This document shows positions 1 through 8,366 of a DNA stretch of 17,793 nt, in pieces. The stretch comes from Acidimicrobiales bacterium (GTDB taxonomy: Bacteria; Actinomycetota; Acidimicrobiia; Acidimicrobiales; Poriferisodalaceae). The notes under the pieces are model-generated. The model did no database searches. It was not told where the DNA came from and was given only the letters and a program-made list of their open reading frames with translations. The position numbers were made by a program, and so were the translations under genes. Position 1 is the first letter of the stretch. Each line of letters starts with the position of its first letter. The DNA lies in assembly GCA_020439485.1 (NCBI GenBank), contig JAGQSP010000167.1:1-17793 (forward strand), given 5' to 3'.

Positions 1-266
1 CGGTGCACGGCCGCACCGCGTTGACACCGCCCCAGGTCAAGATCGCTGTCGGCCCCGGCCCCGTGCTGGTGGTCGAGGACAACGGCCCAGGCCTCAACGG
101 AACCGCGTCCGATGTGTTCGACCCATTCCGGCGCAACAGCCCTTCGACCGCAGGCACTGGGCTGGGTCTGGCAATAGCGCGCGAAATCGTTCACCTCCAC
201 CACGGCCGCATCGAGGCCAAGGACACTGGCCGTGGTGCCGCATTCACCATCGACCTGTCGACCTGA
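1..266 (+). CDS. Sensor histidine kinase, C-terminal ATPase end (5' partial)
   Basis: The reading frame is open from the window edge, so this is the last 87 or so residues of a longer protein. It shows the back half of a HATPase_c (GHKL) domain: the G1 box DNGPGL, an F box reading FDPF, and the G2 box GTGLGLAIA, followed by the usual closing segment with HHGRIEA. This fold binds ATP for autophosphorylation of the histidine in two-component kinases. The dimerisation/phosphoacceptor domain, any sensor region and the N box lie outside the window. A 41-base gap separates it from the DUF4173 membrane protein on the same strand, so the two are probably co-transcribed, and a response regulator is expected upstream. 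The kinase family is clear; its signal is unknown. Confidence 0.85.
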   Translation, partial: VHGRTALTPPQVKIAVGPGPVLVVEDNGPGLNGTASDVFDPFRRNSPSTAGTGLGLAIAREIVHLHHGRIEAKDTGRGAAFTIDLST

Positions 267-307
267 CCCAACAGCCGCCGATCACCTGATCGAACCCGGA
301 GACACCC

Positions 308-1777
308 ATGACAACCACGCTTGACCGCGCGCGCACCGACACGGTGCCAACACCCGACTCGAAGACGATCTCGACCTTGGCGTTGATTGCCGTCGCAGGA
401 GTGGTTGGCGACCTGGCGATGCACGCATCGGCGTTCGGGTTTGCCGCTTCGGGTGCTGTCGCCGCACTGGGTTGGTGCGCCGCTAGCGGCTCGGCGTCGT
501 TGCGCCGGCCAGCCACCCTGGTCGTTCCGATGACCATCACCGCGCTGGCCCTTTGGTTGTCGGTGCGGTACAGCCCGTGGCTGTTGACCATCGATCTGGC
601 GGCTGCAGCTCTGCTGCTGATGATTGGGCCGGCCATCGACCGCCAGGGTCGCCTTCTGGCCAACGACCGGTACGAGTGGACCTTGCGCTCGGCCAAAACG
701 TTCAGGGCGATTCAGCCCGCACTGGTGAAGGTCGTGCGCATCGTGCACCGCGCCACCGCCGCCCTGGCTGGTGGTAGGGCTGCCGCGCTGGGGTTGGGAA
801 ACTACGTGCTTGCCGCCGCCACCGGTGCGTTGATGCTGGTGCTGTTGGCTTCGGGCGACGCGGTGTTTGCGTCGTTCTTGTCGATGCCGGACGTGACCAC
901 ACAGGGACTTCATCTGTTGGGTTGGTCGGTTGCAACCTTTGTTGGCCTGTGGCTGGCGACGGCCTCGGATCATCACGATCGACCCGCGCGAGCGGCCACG
1001 GCTATACGCACCTCGCACGACTCGGCCTCGTTGTTGCTGGCGACTGTGTCGATGGTGCTTGGCCTGTTCACCTTGTCGCAGTTGGTCACGGTGCTGCAGG
1101 GCAGGCAGTGGGTGCTGGAGCGCACCGGCCTGACGTTCGCCGAATACGCCAGGCAAGGGTTCTTCCAGCTGTTGTGGGTGGCCGTGGTGGTGGCCGCAGT
1201 GCTGGCCTTTGCCCGAGTTCGAACGGCGGCAGATTATCGACGCCCTCCCCGGCGCGTCATTGTCCTGACCGGGGTCATTGCGGCGCTGACGATCGGCCTC
1301 GTCATCGTGTCGCTGCGCCGCATGTTCCTGTACGAAGAAGCGTTCGGCCTGACGATGCTGCGGCTCTACGTGATGGGCTTCGCTGCTTGGATGATCGCGG
1401 TGTTGTTGGCCACGGCGACGGCGACCGCAAGCGCTGGTGGCAGGCGCTGGCTGGCTCCCTTTGTGGTGGGTTCGGCCGTTGCGGGCGTGCTGGTGCTGAA
1501 CATCGTGAACCCCGAGGCCATCGTCGTCGAACGCAATCTCGAGCGAGCCCAAAGCGGCGCCGACCTCGACGTCGACTATCTGCTGGGGATGTCCACCGAT
1601 GGGCGGCTGGCCCTGGTCGAGGCCCTCGAAGCGGGTCAGTGGCCGGCGATAACCCGCGCACTGTGCGAAAGGGGCCTGGAGCGCACGCCCGACCTGGACA
1701 ACATCTGGTCGTACAACTTCAGCGTCGACCACTACCAAGAGGCCGTGGCCCGACTGTGCGGTAGTGGTCCTTCATGA
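308..1777 (+). CDS. DUF4173-like polytopic membrane protein
   Basis: A 489-residue integral membrane protein with about eleven hydrophobic segments, roughly at 20-38, 43-60, 70-86, 91-109, 163-183, 203-219, 239-262, 284-302, 315-336, 351-371 and 382-400. Three blocks look like the DUF4153/DUF4173 family: YARQGFFQLLW (280-290), YEEAFGLTMLRLYV (342-355) and NPEAIVVERNLER (401-413), the last leading into a soluble tail of about 80 residues. The family has no established biochemical role. The ATG has a GGAG ribosome site at 298-301, six bases upstream. It follows a sensor kinase end by 41 bases, which suggests it is part of a two-component operon, perhaps as target or accessory sensor; that is inference. 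It ends 20 bases before the convergent hydrolase gene, and I see no terminator hairpin between them. Confidence 0.8.
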   Translation: MTTTLDRARTDTVPTPDSKTISTLALIAVAGVVGDLAMHASAFGFAASGAVAALGWCAASGSASLRRPATLVVPMTITALALWLSVRYSPWLLTIDLAAAALLLMIGPAIDRQGRLLANDRYEWTLRSAKTFRAIQPALVKVVRIVHRATAALAGGRAAALGLGNYVLAAATGALMLVLLASGDAVFASFLSMPDVTTQGLHLLGWSVATFVGLWLATASDHHDRPARAATAIRTSHDSASLLLATVSMVLGLFTLSQLVTVLQGRQWVLERTGLTFAEYARQGFFQLLWVAVVVAAVLAFARVRTAADYRRPPRRVIVLTGVIAALTIGLVIVSLRRMFLYEEAFGLTMLRLYVMGFAAWMIAVLLATATATASAGGRRWLAPFVVGSAVAGVLVLNIVNPEAIVVERNLERAQSGADLDVDYLLGMSTDGRLALVEALEAGQWPAITRALCERGLERTPDLDNIWSYNFSVDHYQEAVARLCGSGPS

Positions 1778-1797
1778 GGACCTTCTTCGGGCTGTTG

Positions 1798-2526
1798 TCA
1801 GCCGACGCGTCGGCGCAGCATCGAGTGAACCCGCTCCCAGTGCAACTCAGAGGCGGCCCGGTTGTAGCGCTCGCCACCAGGCGGGGCATATCCGTGAACG
1901 GCATAGCTGAGGAAATCGAGGTTGTATTCGACCCCGGCTTCGTCGAGGGCGTTCGTCAGCACGTCGCGATCTTCGACCGGAGCGGTGGGGTCGTTGTCGG
2001 CCCAGCCGAGGTAGACCTCGGCGCTGACGTGCTCGAGGCCGAGGTGGGGCGAGTCGGGGGTGTCGCGGACCAACCAGGCACCGTGGATCGACGCAACTGC
2101 GCCGACACGCTGGCCCATGGCGCGGGCCAGTGAAATGACCAGGCCCCCACTCATGCAGAAACCGACCGCTCCGATGGGACCATCGGTCTTGGCGGCTACA
2201 TCGGCCTCGGCGATCTTCAGCAGCGCTTCGGCGTCACCGATGATGTTGGTGGGGTTCACCGTGCCCATCATCTCCTGCCTGGCGTGCATGTCTTCATCGC
2301 TTTGACCGAACTCGCGAAACGGTCCGCCCCGGTAGAACAGGTAGGGCAACATCACGTAATAGCCCGCCGTCGCCAGTCGAGATGCCATGTCTTTGAGGGC
2401 GGGCCTGATGCTGGGTGCGTCCATCAGGTAAAGGACAACGGGGTGCGGTCCGTCGTGCTCGGGGTGATAGATGAAGGTCTTCATCTCACCGTCGCCGGTT
2501 GCCACTTCGATCTCGCGCTCGATCAT
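1798..2526 (-). CDS. Dienelactone hydrolase family protein
   Basis: A 242-residue alpha/beta hydrolase. With the ATG at 2526, the family's catalytic triad can be placed: nucleophile Cys124 in GFCMSGG, an acid in the GWADND stretch (Asp177 or Asp179), and His211 in YAVHGYAPP. The cysteine nucleophile and GxCxGG elbow are typical of dienelactone hydrolases rather than serine esterases. The family hydrolyses carboxymethylenebutenolide or related lactones and esters, and is cytoplasmic; the substrate here is unknown. The frame runs 16 codons further upstream to a TTG, but that stretch is Pro/Arg-rich and the protein aligns from MIEREIEV. No clear Shine-Dalgarno precedes the ATG, so a short or absent leader is possible. 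It is divergent from metY, 116 bases away, with no obvious functional link. Confidence 0.85.
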   Translation of the reverse strand: MIEREIEVATGDGEMKTFIYHPEHDGPHPVVLYLMDAPSIRPALKDMASRLATAGYYVMLPYLFYRGGPFREFGQSDEDMHARQEMMGTVNPTNIIGDAEALLKIAEADVAAKTDGPIGAVGFCMSGGLVISLARAMGQRVGAVASIHGAWLVRDTPDSPHLGLEHVSAEVYLGWADNDPTAPVEDRDVLTNALDEAGVEYNLDFLSYAVHGYAPPGGERYNRAASELHWERVHSMLRRRVG

Positions 2527-2589
2527 GATCGCAGTCTGGCAGATCGGCGGCGGCCGACCCCGATTCGGTAGCAACCCAGACTTTTAGCC

Positions 2590-2595
2590 TATATT
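2590..2595 (+). promoter_or_regulatory. Possible -10 element of the metY promoter
   Basis: TATATT sits in a short AT-rich island (2582-2599) inside a very GC-rich intergenic region, about 47 bases before the metY start. I see no convincing -35 hexamer 17-18 bases upstream. The leader from there to the start is about 40 bases long and ends in a GGAG ribosome site at 2634-2637. A SAM-binding riboswitch would be expected in some bacteria, but I could not fold one from this short leader. Confidence 0.35.
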
Positions 2596-2612
2596 GTATG
2601 GCTCGCCCTTGA

Positions 2613-3956
<1,344 letters not shown>

Positions 3957-3976
3957 CCGACCCGACCGTGCCCTTG

Positions 3977-4006
3977 GTCACAGGTCGAATTCGGATGGTC
4001 TAAGCT
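3977..4006 (+). promoter_or_regulatory. Promoter-like sequence downstream of metY
   Basis: GTCACA (3977-3982) matches the -35 consensus TTGACA at four of six positions, and TAAGCT (4001-4006) fits the actinobacterial TANNNT -10; the spacer is 18 bases. It starts 20 bases after the metY stop, and no protein-coding gene follows on this strand before 5094. Transcription would start near 4012. This is sequence similarity only; such matches also occur by chance. Confidence 0.35.
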
Positions 4007-4011
4007 CGCCG

Positions 4012-4095
4012 AACACGCCGGGTGCACCCGGTAGCAGATCTGGGGGACACGAACAGGAGCCGGGCCGCCACCGAGAGGTGCGGCCCGGCTTCGGT
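4012..4095 (+). ncRNA. Candidate small RNA between metY and the lipoprotein gene
   Basis: A possible transcript of about 80 bases bounded by the promoter-like sequence at 3977-4006 and the strong hairpin at 4058-4090. It would contain a perfect 14-bp palindrome, CCGGGTGCACCCGG (4018-4031), which as RNA can form a five-bp stem with a UGCA tetraloop, then a single-stranded stretch with a run of five G (4042-4046), then the terminator-like hairpin. I find no reading frame of any length in it and it matches no RNA family I recognise. It could equally be only the 3' untranslated region and terminator of metY. Confidence 0.25.
4058..4090 (+). terminator. Strong terminator-like hairpin, probably bidirectional
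   Basis: AGCCGGGCCG-C-CACC (4058-4072) pairs with GGTGCGGCCCGGCT (4077-4090) around a GAGA loop. This gives 14 pairs with one bulged C, very stable. Neither side is followed by a real T run; the plus side reads TTCGGTCATT. U-poor hairpins of this kind are common terminators in high-GC actinobacteria. It lies between the convergent metY and lipoprotein genes, where a terminator serving both strands is expected. Confidence 0.7.
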
Positions 4096-4105
4096 CATTC
4101 AGCCG

Positions 4106-4119
4106 CGGCGCTTGCGCCG
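4106..4119. repeat. Short inverted repeat after the lipoprotein gene
   Basis: CGGCGC-TT-GCGCCG is a perfect six-bp inverted repeat with a two-base centre, 22 bases beyond the lipoprotein stop codon. It may act as a second, weaker hairpin terminating the minus-strand transcript before the larger hairpin at 4058-4090. Confidence 0.4.
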
Positions 4120-4141
4120 GGCCACATCAGCACAGGCGCTA

Positions 4142-4996
4142 TCAGCACTCGACGACGGCGTCGCTGTACACGATCCGAAGCTGCTCGCCCTCGGCGGCCA
4201 CGGCGCCGGCGTAGACACACATCAAGAAGTCGCCTTCGGCCTCGGGCAGGTCGAGTATCAGCGAGATCTGATTCCCGTCGGCCTTGATTTCGCCATCGAG
4301 CGAGAGCTGATCGAACACGATCTGATAACGCGTCTCGGGCGACAGCATGCCGATCGCATCGCCCAGCTCTGCCGCCTGCTCATCGTCGAGACCCAGCGTC
4401 CGGGCGGCGTTTTCTGCACTATCGAAGGACGCTGTGCCCGAGTCGGCCGCGTCACCGGCTCCGGAATCGGCGGCCTGATCGTCGACCTCTTCGGTGTAGG
4501 TGATCTGTGCGCCTGAGCCGCCCTCGGACGGGTAAACGAACAGTGTCAGCACGGCCCCACCCTTCTCATACTGGCGCGTGATCGACAACTCCTCTCCGCT
4601 GGCCAGCCTCGAATCGACGCTCATGTCCCAATCGGCCAGGGCGGAGTGATAGTGCTCGGCCAGTTCCTCGACGCCGGCGCTTGCCTCGATCGTCATCGAC
4701 ATGTTGTTGGAGGTCTCGTCGACGAACGACACCGAGGTCAGGATCGTCGAACCTGCAGGTTCGCTCAGGTACTCGGGCCACCCGCCGGGTCGATCTCCCG
4801 TGCTGCTGATCTCGAGGTCTCCATCGTCTGTGCTGACGCGCACCTGCGCATCGTCGTCGATATCGAACTCGACATCACCACCCGTCTCGGCCTCGATTCG
4901 GTTCTCGATCACCTCTTCGGCAACGTCTGATGCGCTGCAAGCCCCGGCGAGCAGCACCATTCCCAACAGCGATATCGAAAGCTTCAATCCAGTCAT
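4142..4996 (-). CDS. Secreted lipoprotein of unknown function
   Basis: A 284-residue protein with a type II signal peptide: MTGLKLS, a hydrophobic stretch, then LLAGAC with Cys20 as the likely lipidated residue, so it should be anchored outside the cytoplasmic membrane. The mature part begins with an acidic segment (GGDVEFDIDDDAQV, 39-52) of a kind often seen in actinobacterial lipoproteins. A folded domain follows, with a Trp/Tyr-containing region at 73-170, a low-complexity Ala/Asp/Gly/Ser linker at about 172-190, and a second domain to the end. Only two other cysteines occur, Cys260 and Cys284; Cys284 is the last residue, so a disulfide is possible. The frame extends upstream to 5080, but that part has no signal sequence. 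The ATG at 4996 has GAGG at 5005-5008. It is divergent from the large SARP-like regulator across tandem repeats. I do not recognise a named family. Confidence 0.8.
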   Translation of the reverse strand: MTGLKLSISLLGMVLLAGACSASDVAEEVIENRIEAETGGDVEFDIDDDAQVRVSTDDGDLEISSTGDRPGGWPEYLSEPAGSTILTSVSFVDETSNNMSMTIEASAGVEELAEHYHSALADWDMSVDSRLASGEELSITRQYEKGGAVLTLFVYPSEGGSGAQITYTEEVDDQAADSGAGDAADSGTASFDSAENAARTLGLDDEQAAELGDAIGMLSPETRYQIVFDQLSLDGEIKADGNQISLILDLPEAEGDFLMCVYAGAVAAEGEQLRIVYSDAVVEC

Positions 4997-5008
4997 GAGA
5001 CAAGCCTC

Positions 5009-5049
5009 GCAAGCGTCGCTTGCAGAACGCTTGCAGAAAGCCTGCGGTG
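5009..5049. repeat. Tandem 11-bp direct repeats with an inverted half-site; candidate operator
   Basis: CGCTTGCAGAA occurs twice in exact tandem (5017-5027 and 5028-5038). A third degenerate unit at 5039-5049 begins AGCCTGC, matching five of the first seven bases. To the left, GCAAGCG (5009-5015) is a perfect inverted copy of CGCTTGC (5017-5023) around a single T. The repeat period equals one helical turn. SARP regulators are known to bind heptameric direct repeats spaced 11 or 22 bp apart, and the divergent gene here encodes a SARP-like protein. The right-hand end lies 9 bases before the candidate -35 of that gene. On the other strand the repeats lie 12 to 53 bases before the lipoprotein start. 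Confidence 0.55.
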
Positions 5050-5057
5050 GGCGCCGA

Positions 5058-5087
5058 GTGACCCTCGACCGCCGAAACACCTAGCAT
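5058..5087 (+). promoter_or_regulatory. Candidate leaderless promoter of the SARP-like regulator
   Basis: GTGACC (5058-5063, four of six matches to TTGACA) and TAGCAT (5082-5087, fits TANNNT) are separated by 18 bases. Only six bases lie between the -10 and the ATG at 5094, so transcription should start at or next to the start codon. The one GAGG upstream (5088-5091) is two bases from the ATG, too close to work as a ribosome site. This is the standard geometry of a leaderless actinobacterial mRNA. Confidence 0.55.
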
Positions 5088-5093
5088 GAGGCG

Positions 5094-8000
5094 ATGCAGA
5101 AACCACCCGAGGTGAGGTTGAAGCTACTCGGAGCGGTCGAGCTGCGCTCTGCCGGAGCGACGATCAGCCTCGGCGGACCCAAGGTGGAGGCGCTGATAGC
5201 GAGGCTGGCCCTGGCCCCGGGTCAAGATGGCTGGTGTTCGGCCAACAGCCTCATCTCCTCGATGTGGTCGCAGGACTCCGATGTGGATCGAACCGCACTT
5301 CACCCTCATGTTTCGAGGCTGAGACGAGAGCTACGGCGCTACTCGCTCGACGTCGAACGCAGCGCCGACCGGTACCGGCTGACACCGTCGCCGCCATCGG
5401 ATCTCGGGTATATGACCTCGGCGCTTGCGAGGGCGACAGAGCTCACGTCCGAACGACCGCTATCGACTGCTGGGGGCGAAGAAGCGATAGCCGTGCTGGA
5501 CGAGGGTCTGGGTCACTGGGAAACCCCGGTGCTGGGCCGGCTCGAAGCGCTGCCTGCGTTCGCCGCAGATGCGGCCAGAATCGGCGAGCTACACACACAG
5601 ATGCTCGAGCTTCGGGCGCTGGCCAACAGCTCGCTGAGCCGGTGGTCTCAGGCGATAGATGATCTACAGACAGTCGTCGACGACAATCCGTATCGCGAGC
5701 AAACCTGCGCCGAGCTGGCCGTGGTGCTCTACCGGGCCGGACGTCAGCGCGACGCGCTGGCATGCATCGAGCAGGCCAAGCTGCGGCTCCTGGAAGACCT
5801 CGGAGTCGATGCCGGGCCGGCACTTCGCGAGACCGAGTTGGCGATCTTGCAACAAGACCCGAGACTCGACCCGCCCCGAACGGCCGTCCGGCGGTCGCCA
5901 CCAACGGAACAGAGCGTCCCCGAAGCCGTCGTCGCATCGGTCAAGAGACGTATCTGGGACTCGTTGCCTCCGCTTCCGGTGGTTCCTCGTTCCAACAGGC
6001 TCATCGGGCGTTCGGCCGCAACACAGTTCGCCCGCGAGATCATCCAGAAACGGGCCGTGGGCGTGATCTGCGGGCCATCGGGAATCGGCAAATCGACAGT
6101 GCTGGCTCAGCTGAACGCTCCGACAGCGCGAGGACTGCGATACGACGACACGCCGGCCCTGTGGCCTTGGCGCGAGCTGCTGACCCAGCTGGCGGCGAGA
6201 TCCAATTCGAACTCGACGATAACGACGGCGCTTCGCCTGGTCGGCGACGACATGGAGGCCGGTTCGTTTCGCCAGTCTTTGGCGGTCAGAGACGCACTTC
6301 GTGCCTCTGGGGCCGATGCCATCGTCATCGACGATGCCCAATTCTTCGACACCACGGCCATGCAGCTGCTCGAGTTCATCGCCACCCAGCGAAGCGACGC
6401 CGATCCTGCGGTGCTGGTGGGATGGCGCCTCGAGCCGACGCGTGTAGTTCCACAGATCGGAGCCGTTCACGATCTGACTCTGCTGAACAGGGACGACATC
6501 ACCTCACTGATCGTCCGAGAGCTGGGGTCACGGCCACCGGCGCGAATGGTTGCCGAGGTCGAGAGCCGCAGCGGTGGCCTGCCGCTGCTGGTCGATCGCT
6601 GCCTCATGAGGCTTCGCCAAGGTGCATCGCTTGCCGGGATCGACGTCGCCCACGATCTGACCCTGCCCGGGTCGCTGAGCGCGCAGACACTCGAGGTGCT
6701 TGCGCTGGCGGCCATTCACGGAGGTTCTGCTCCAGTGGGTTTGCTGGCCGAGTGCCTGAACCTCGAAACCACCGACATCTTGGCCGTCACCGATATCTCC
6801 AACCTCAGCGGCCTGGTCTCGAGCGATGGACATCATCTCGAGTACGGCCACGACGCCTGGCGGCTAGCAGCTGAACGCTCGGTCACCGCCGCCGAAAGGG
6901 CGCGGTTGCACAGGTTGCTGTTCCAACACCTGAGATCGCAACCCAGCCCGAACCCCAGAGCGGTGGCACGCCACCTGTGGGGTTGCGGGCCGCTGAAGTC
7001 TGACGATGAAGCCGCCGCGACGATGGCCGAGGCAGGCAAGGCCGCCCATGCCGCGGGCGCGTACGACGAGGCCACCATGTGGTGGTCGAGGGCTCTGGAT
7101 GTGGCCCAAGACCAGGACCTGCGCTCTGAGCTGCATCAGATGCTCGGCGACGTCGACTTTCGCGCCGGGCGTGTCGCCGAATCGCGATCGCACTTTCGGG
7201 CGGCGATGAACGACGGTGGCGATCCGATCGAGCAAGCAGAACTTGCCGCGGCGATGGCGGGGTTTGGGCTGGTCTTCGTGGATCTCGACGACGACGAGTT
7301 GTCGATAGTCAAGGCCGGGGCCTCCCTCGATGACCCCAGCCCGCGTGCCGTGGCCGCCCAGATCAAATGCCAGAGTCGAGTTCTCATCGCCGAGTGGCGA
7401 CAAGAGACACTCGTCGAAGACTCGAAGGCCCTGACGGCAAGAGCCGAGGCAGAGTCCGATGCAGAGACCTTCAGGTGGACTCTGGGCGTGCGGCTGGTCG
7501 CTTCGATGACCGCTGCCGGAGCCCGTGAGCGGCTGAGCGTCGCCAGGCAGATGACCGAGTCGGCAACGGCCGATGGCGACGACCGCGCCCTGGCTCTGGG
7601 CCTGGTCCATCAGGCCGACTGCCTCGCCGAGTTCGGCCGCTTCGAAGAGACCGAGCACATGATCGACCAGCTCGAGACACTCGGCGCCGCCAGCGGGCGG
7701 GTCGCTGTCAAGTGGTACGCAACGCACTATCGGGCCGGCCTCGAACTGGCACGCGGAAACACCGAACTAGGCAACCAGCTACTCGGCGAGTCTCTGCTGT
7801 TGATGCAGGGTGCGCACGGCCCAGCCGCGCTGGAGGCATACGGCGGTGTGCTGATCGCATCGCATTCCTCGCTCGACCGCATGGCCGAGTTGGAGCTACT
7901 GGTCGAAGGCGGAATCGAAGCCTCGGCTTCGCGACAGAGCATGGATGTGTGGTCCATGGTCAGAGCAGACGTGTTCGCCGCTGCCGGTCGACTCGACAAG

Positions 8001-8366
8001 GCTCGAGACCATCTCTCAGCCGCTCTCGCGTCGGCCCAAAGCCTCCCCAGCTCGTCGTTCAGGACCATCGAACTCGCCCAACTGGCGGGTCTCGGGTGGA
8101 CGCTCTCGGACCCGACGTCGGCCCGTCTCGCCGTCGAGCACTTGTCTCAATACGCCGACCGCTGCTGCGCTGCCCCAGGCATGGTGCTGGCCGGGTCGGC
8201 TCACGTTCACCTGGGCCTGGCCAAGGCCGCCCTTGGCGAACCGGACGCCGCCGAGTCGATCGAGAGGGGCATCGAACAAAACAGCGCCTGGGGACTGCAC
8301 GCCTGGGAACGGCGCGGACTGCAAGCACTAGAGCTGGTGCGTACAACGCCGAGGCTGGGAACCTAG
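5094..8366 (+). CDS. Large SARP-type transcriptional regulator: winged helix, BTAD, AAA ATPase, TPR
   Basis: A 1090-residue regulator. Residues about 7-98 form an OmpR-like winged helix (recognition region LHPHVSRLRREL, 69-80), and about 105-254 form the bacterial transcriptional activator domain typical of the AfsR/DnrI/SARP group. A Pro-rich linker leads to an ATPase domain with Walker A GPSGIGKST (327-335) and Walker B AIVIDDAQ (409-416). The remaining 500 or so residues are helical with TPR-like repeats and contain no C-terminal LuxR helix-turn-helix. AfsR itself is close in size and order. Such proteins activate nearby genes, and ATP binding plus TPR contacts are thought to gate DNA binding. 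The obvious nearby target is the divergent lipoprotein and the gene's own promoter. The 3' end overlaps the hemW stop codon by four bases (CTAG). The ligand and regulon are unknown. Confidence 0.88.
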   Translation: MQKPPEVRLKLLGAVELRSAGATISLGGPKVEALIARLALAPGQDGWCSANSLISSMWSQDSDVDRTALHPHVSRLRRELRRYSLDVERSADRYRLTPSPPSDLGYMTSALARATELTSERPLSTAGGEEAIAVLDEGLGHWETPVLGRLEALPAFAADAARIGELHTQMLELRALANSSLSRWSQAIDDLQTVVDDNPYREQTCAELAVVLYRAGRQRDALACIEQAKLRLLEDLGVDAGPALRETELAILQQDPRLDPPRTAVRRSPPTEQSVPEAVVASVKRRIWDSLPPLPVVPRSNRLIGRSAATQFAREIIQKRAVGVICGPSGIGKSTVLAQLNAPTARGLRYDDTPALWPWRELLTQLAARSNSNSTITTALRLVGDDMEAGSFRQSLAVRDALRASGADAIVIDDAQFFDTTAMQLLEFIATQRSDADPAVLVGWRLEPTRVVPQIGAVHDLTLLNRDDITSLIVRELGSRPPARMVAEVESRSGGLPLLVDRCLMRLRQGASLAGIDVAHDLTLPGSLSAQTLEVLALAAIHGGSAPVGLLAECLNLETTDILAVTDISNLSGLVSSDGHHLEYGHDAWRLAAERSVTAAERARLHRLLFQHLRSQPSPNPRAVARHLWGCGPLKSDDEAAATMAEAGKAAHAAGAYDEATMWWSRALDVAQDQDLRSELHQMLGDVDFRAGRVAESRSHFRAAMNDGGDPIEQAELAAAMAGFGLVFVDLDDDELSIVKAGASLDDPSPRAVAAQIKCQSRVLIAEWRQETLVEDSKALTARAEAESDAETFRWTLGVRLVASMTAAGARERLSVARQMTESATADGDDRALALGLVHQADCLAEFGRFEETEHMIDQLETLGAASGRVAVKWYATHYRAGLELARGNTELGNQLLGESLLLMQGAHGPAALEAYGGVLIASHSSLDRMAELELLVEGGIEASASRQSMDVWSMVRADVFAAAGRLDKARDHLSAALASAQSLPSSSFRTIELAQLAGLGWTLSDPTSARLAVEHLSQYADRCCAAPGMVLAGSAHVHLGLAKAALGEPDAAESIERGIEQNSAWGLHAWERRGLQALELVRTTPRLGT

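Noticed and set aside
191..1738. Open frame of 515 codons on the minus strand opposite the DUF4173 gene
   Set aside because: Rich in Arg, Gln, His and Gly with no domain; it is the expected antisense shadow of a high-GC gene, while the plus strand encodes a clean membrane protein with family motifs.
4022..4516. Plus-strand open frame across the metY terminator region and the end of the lipoprotein gene
   Set aside because: It runs through a strong hairpin and antisense to the lipoprotein, with no ribosome site or family match.
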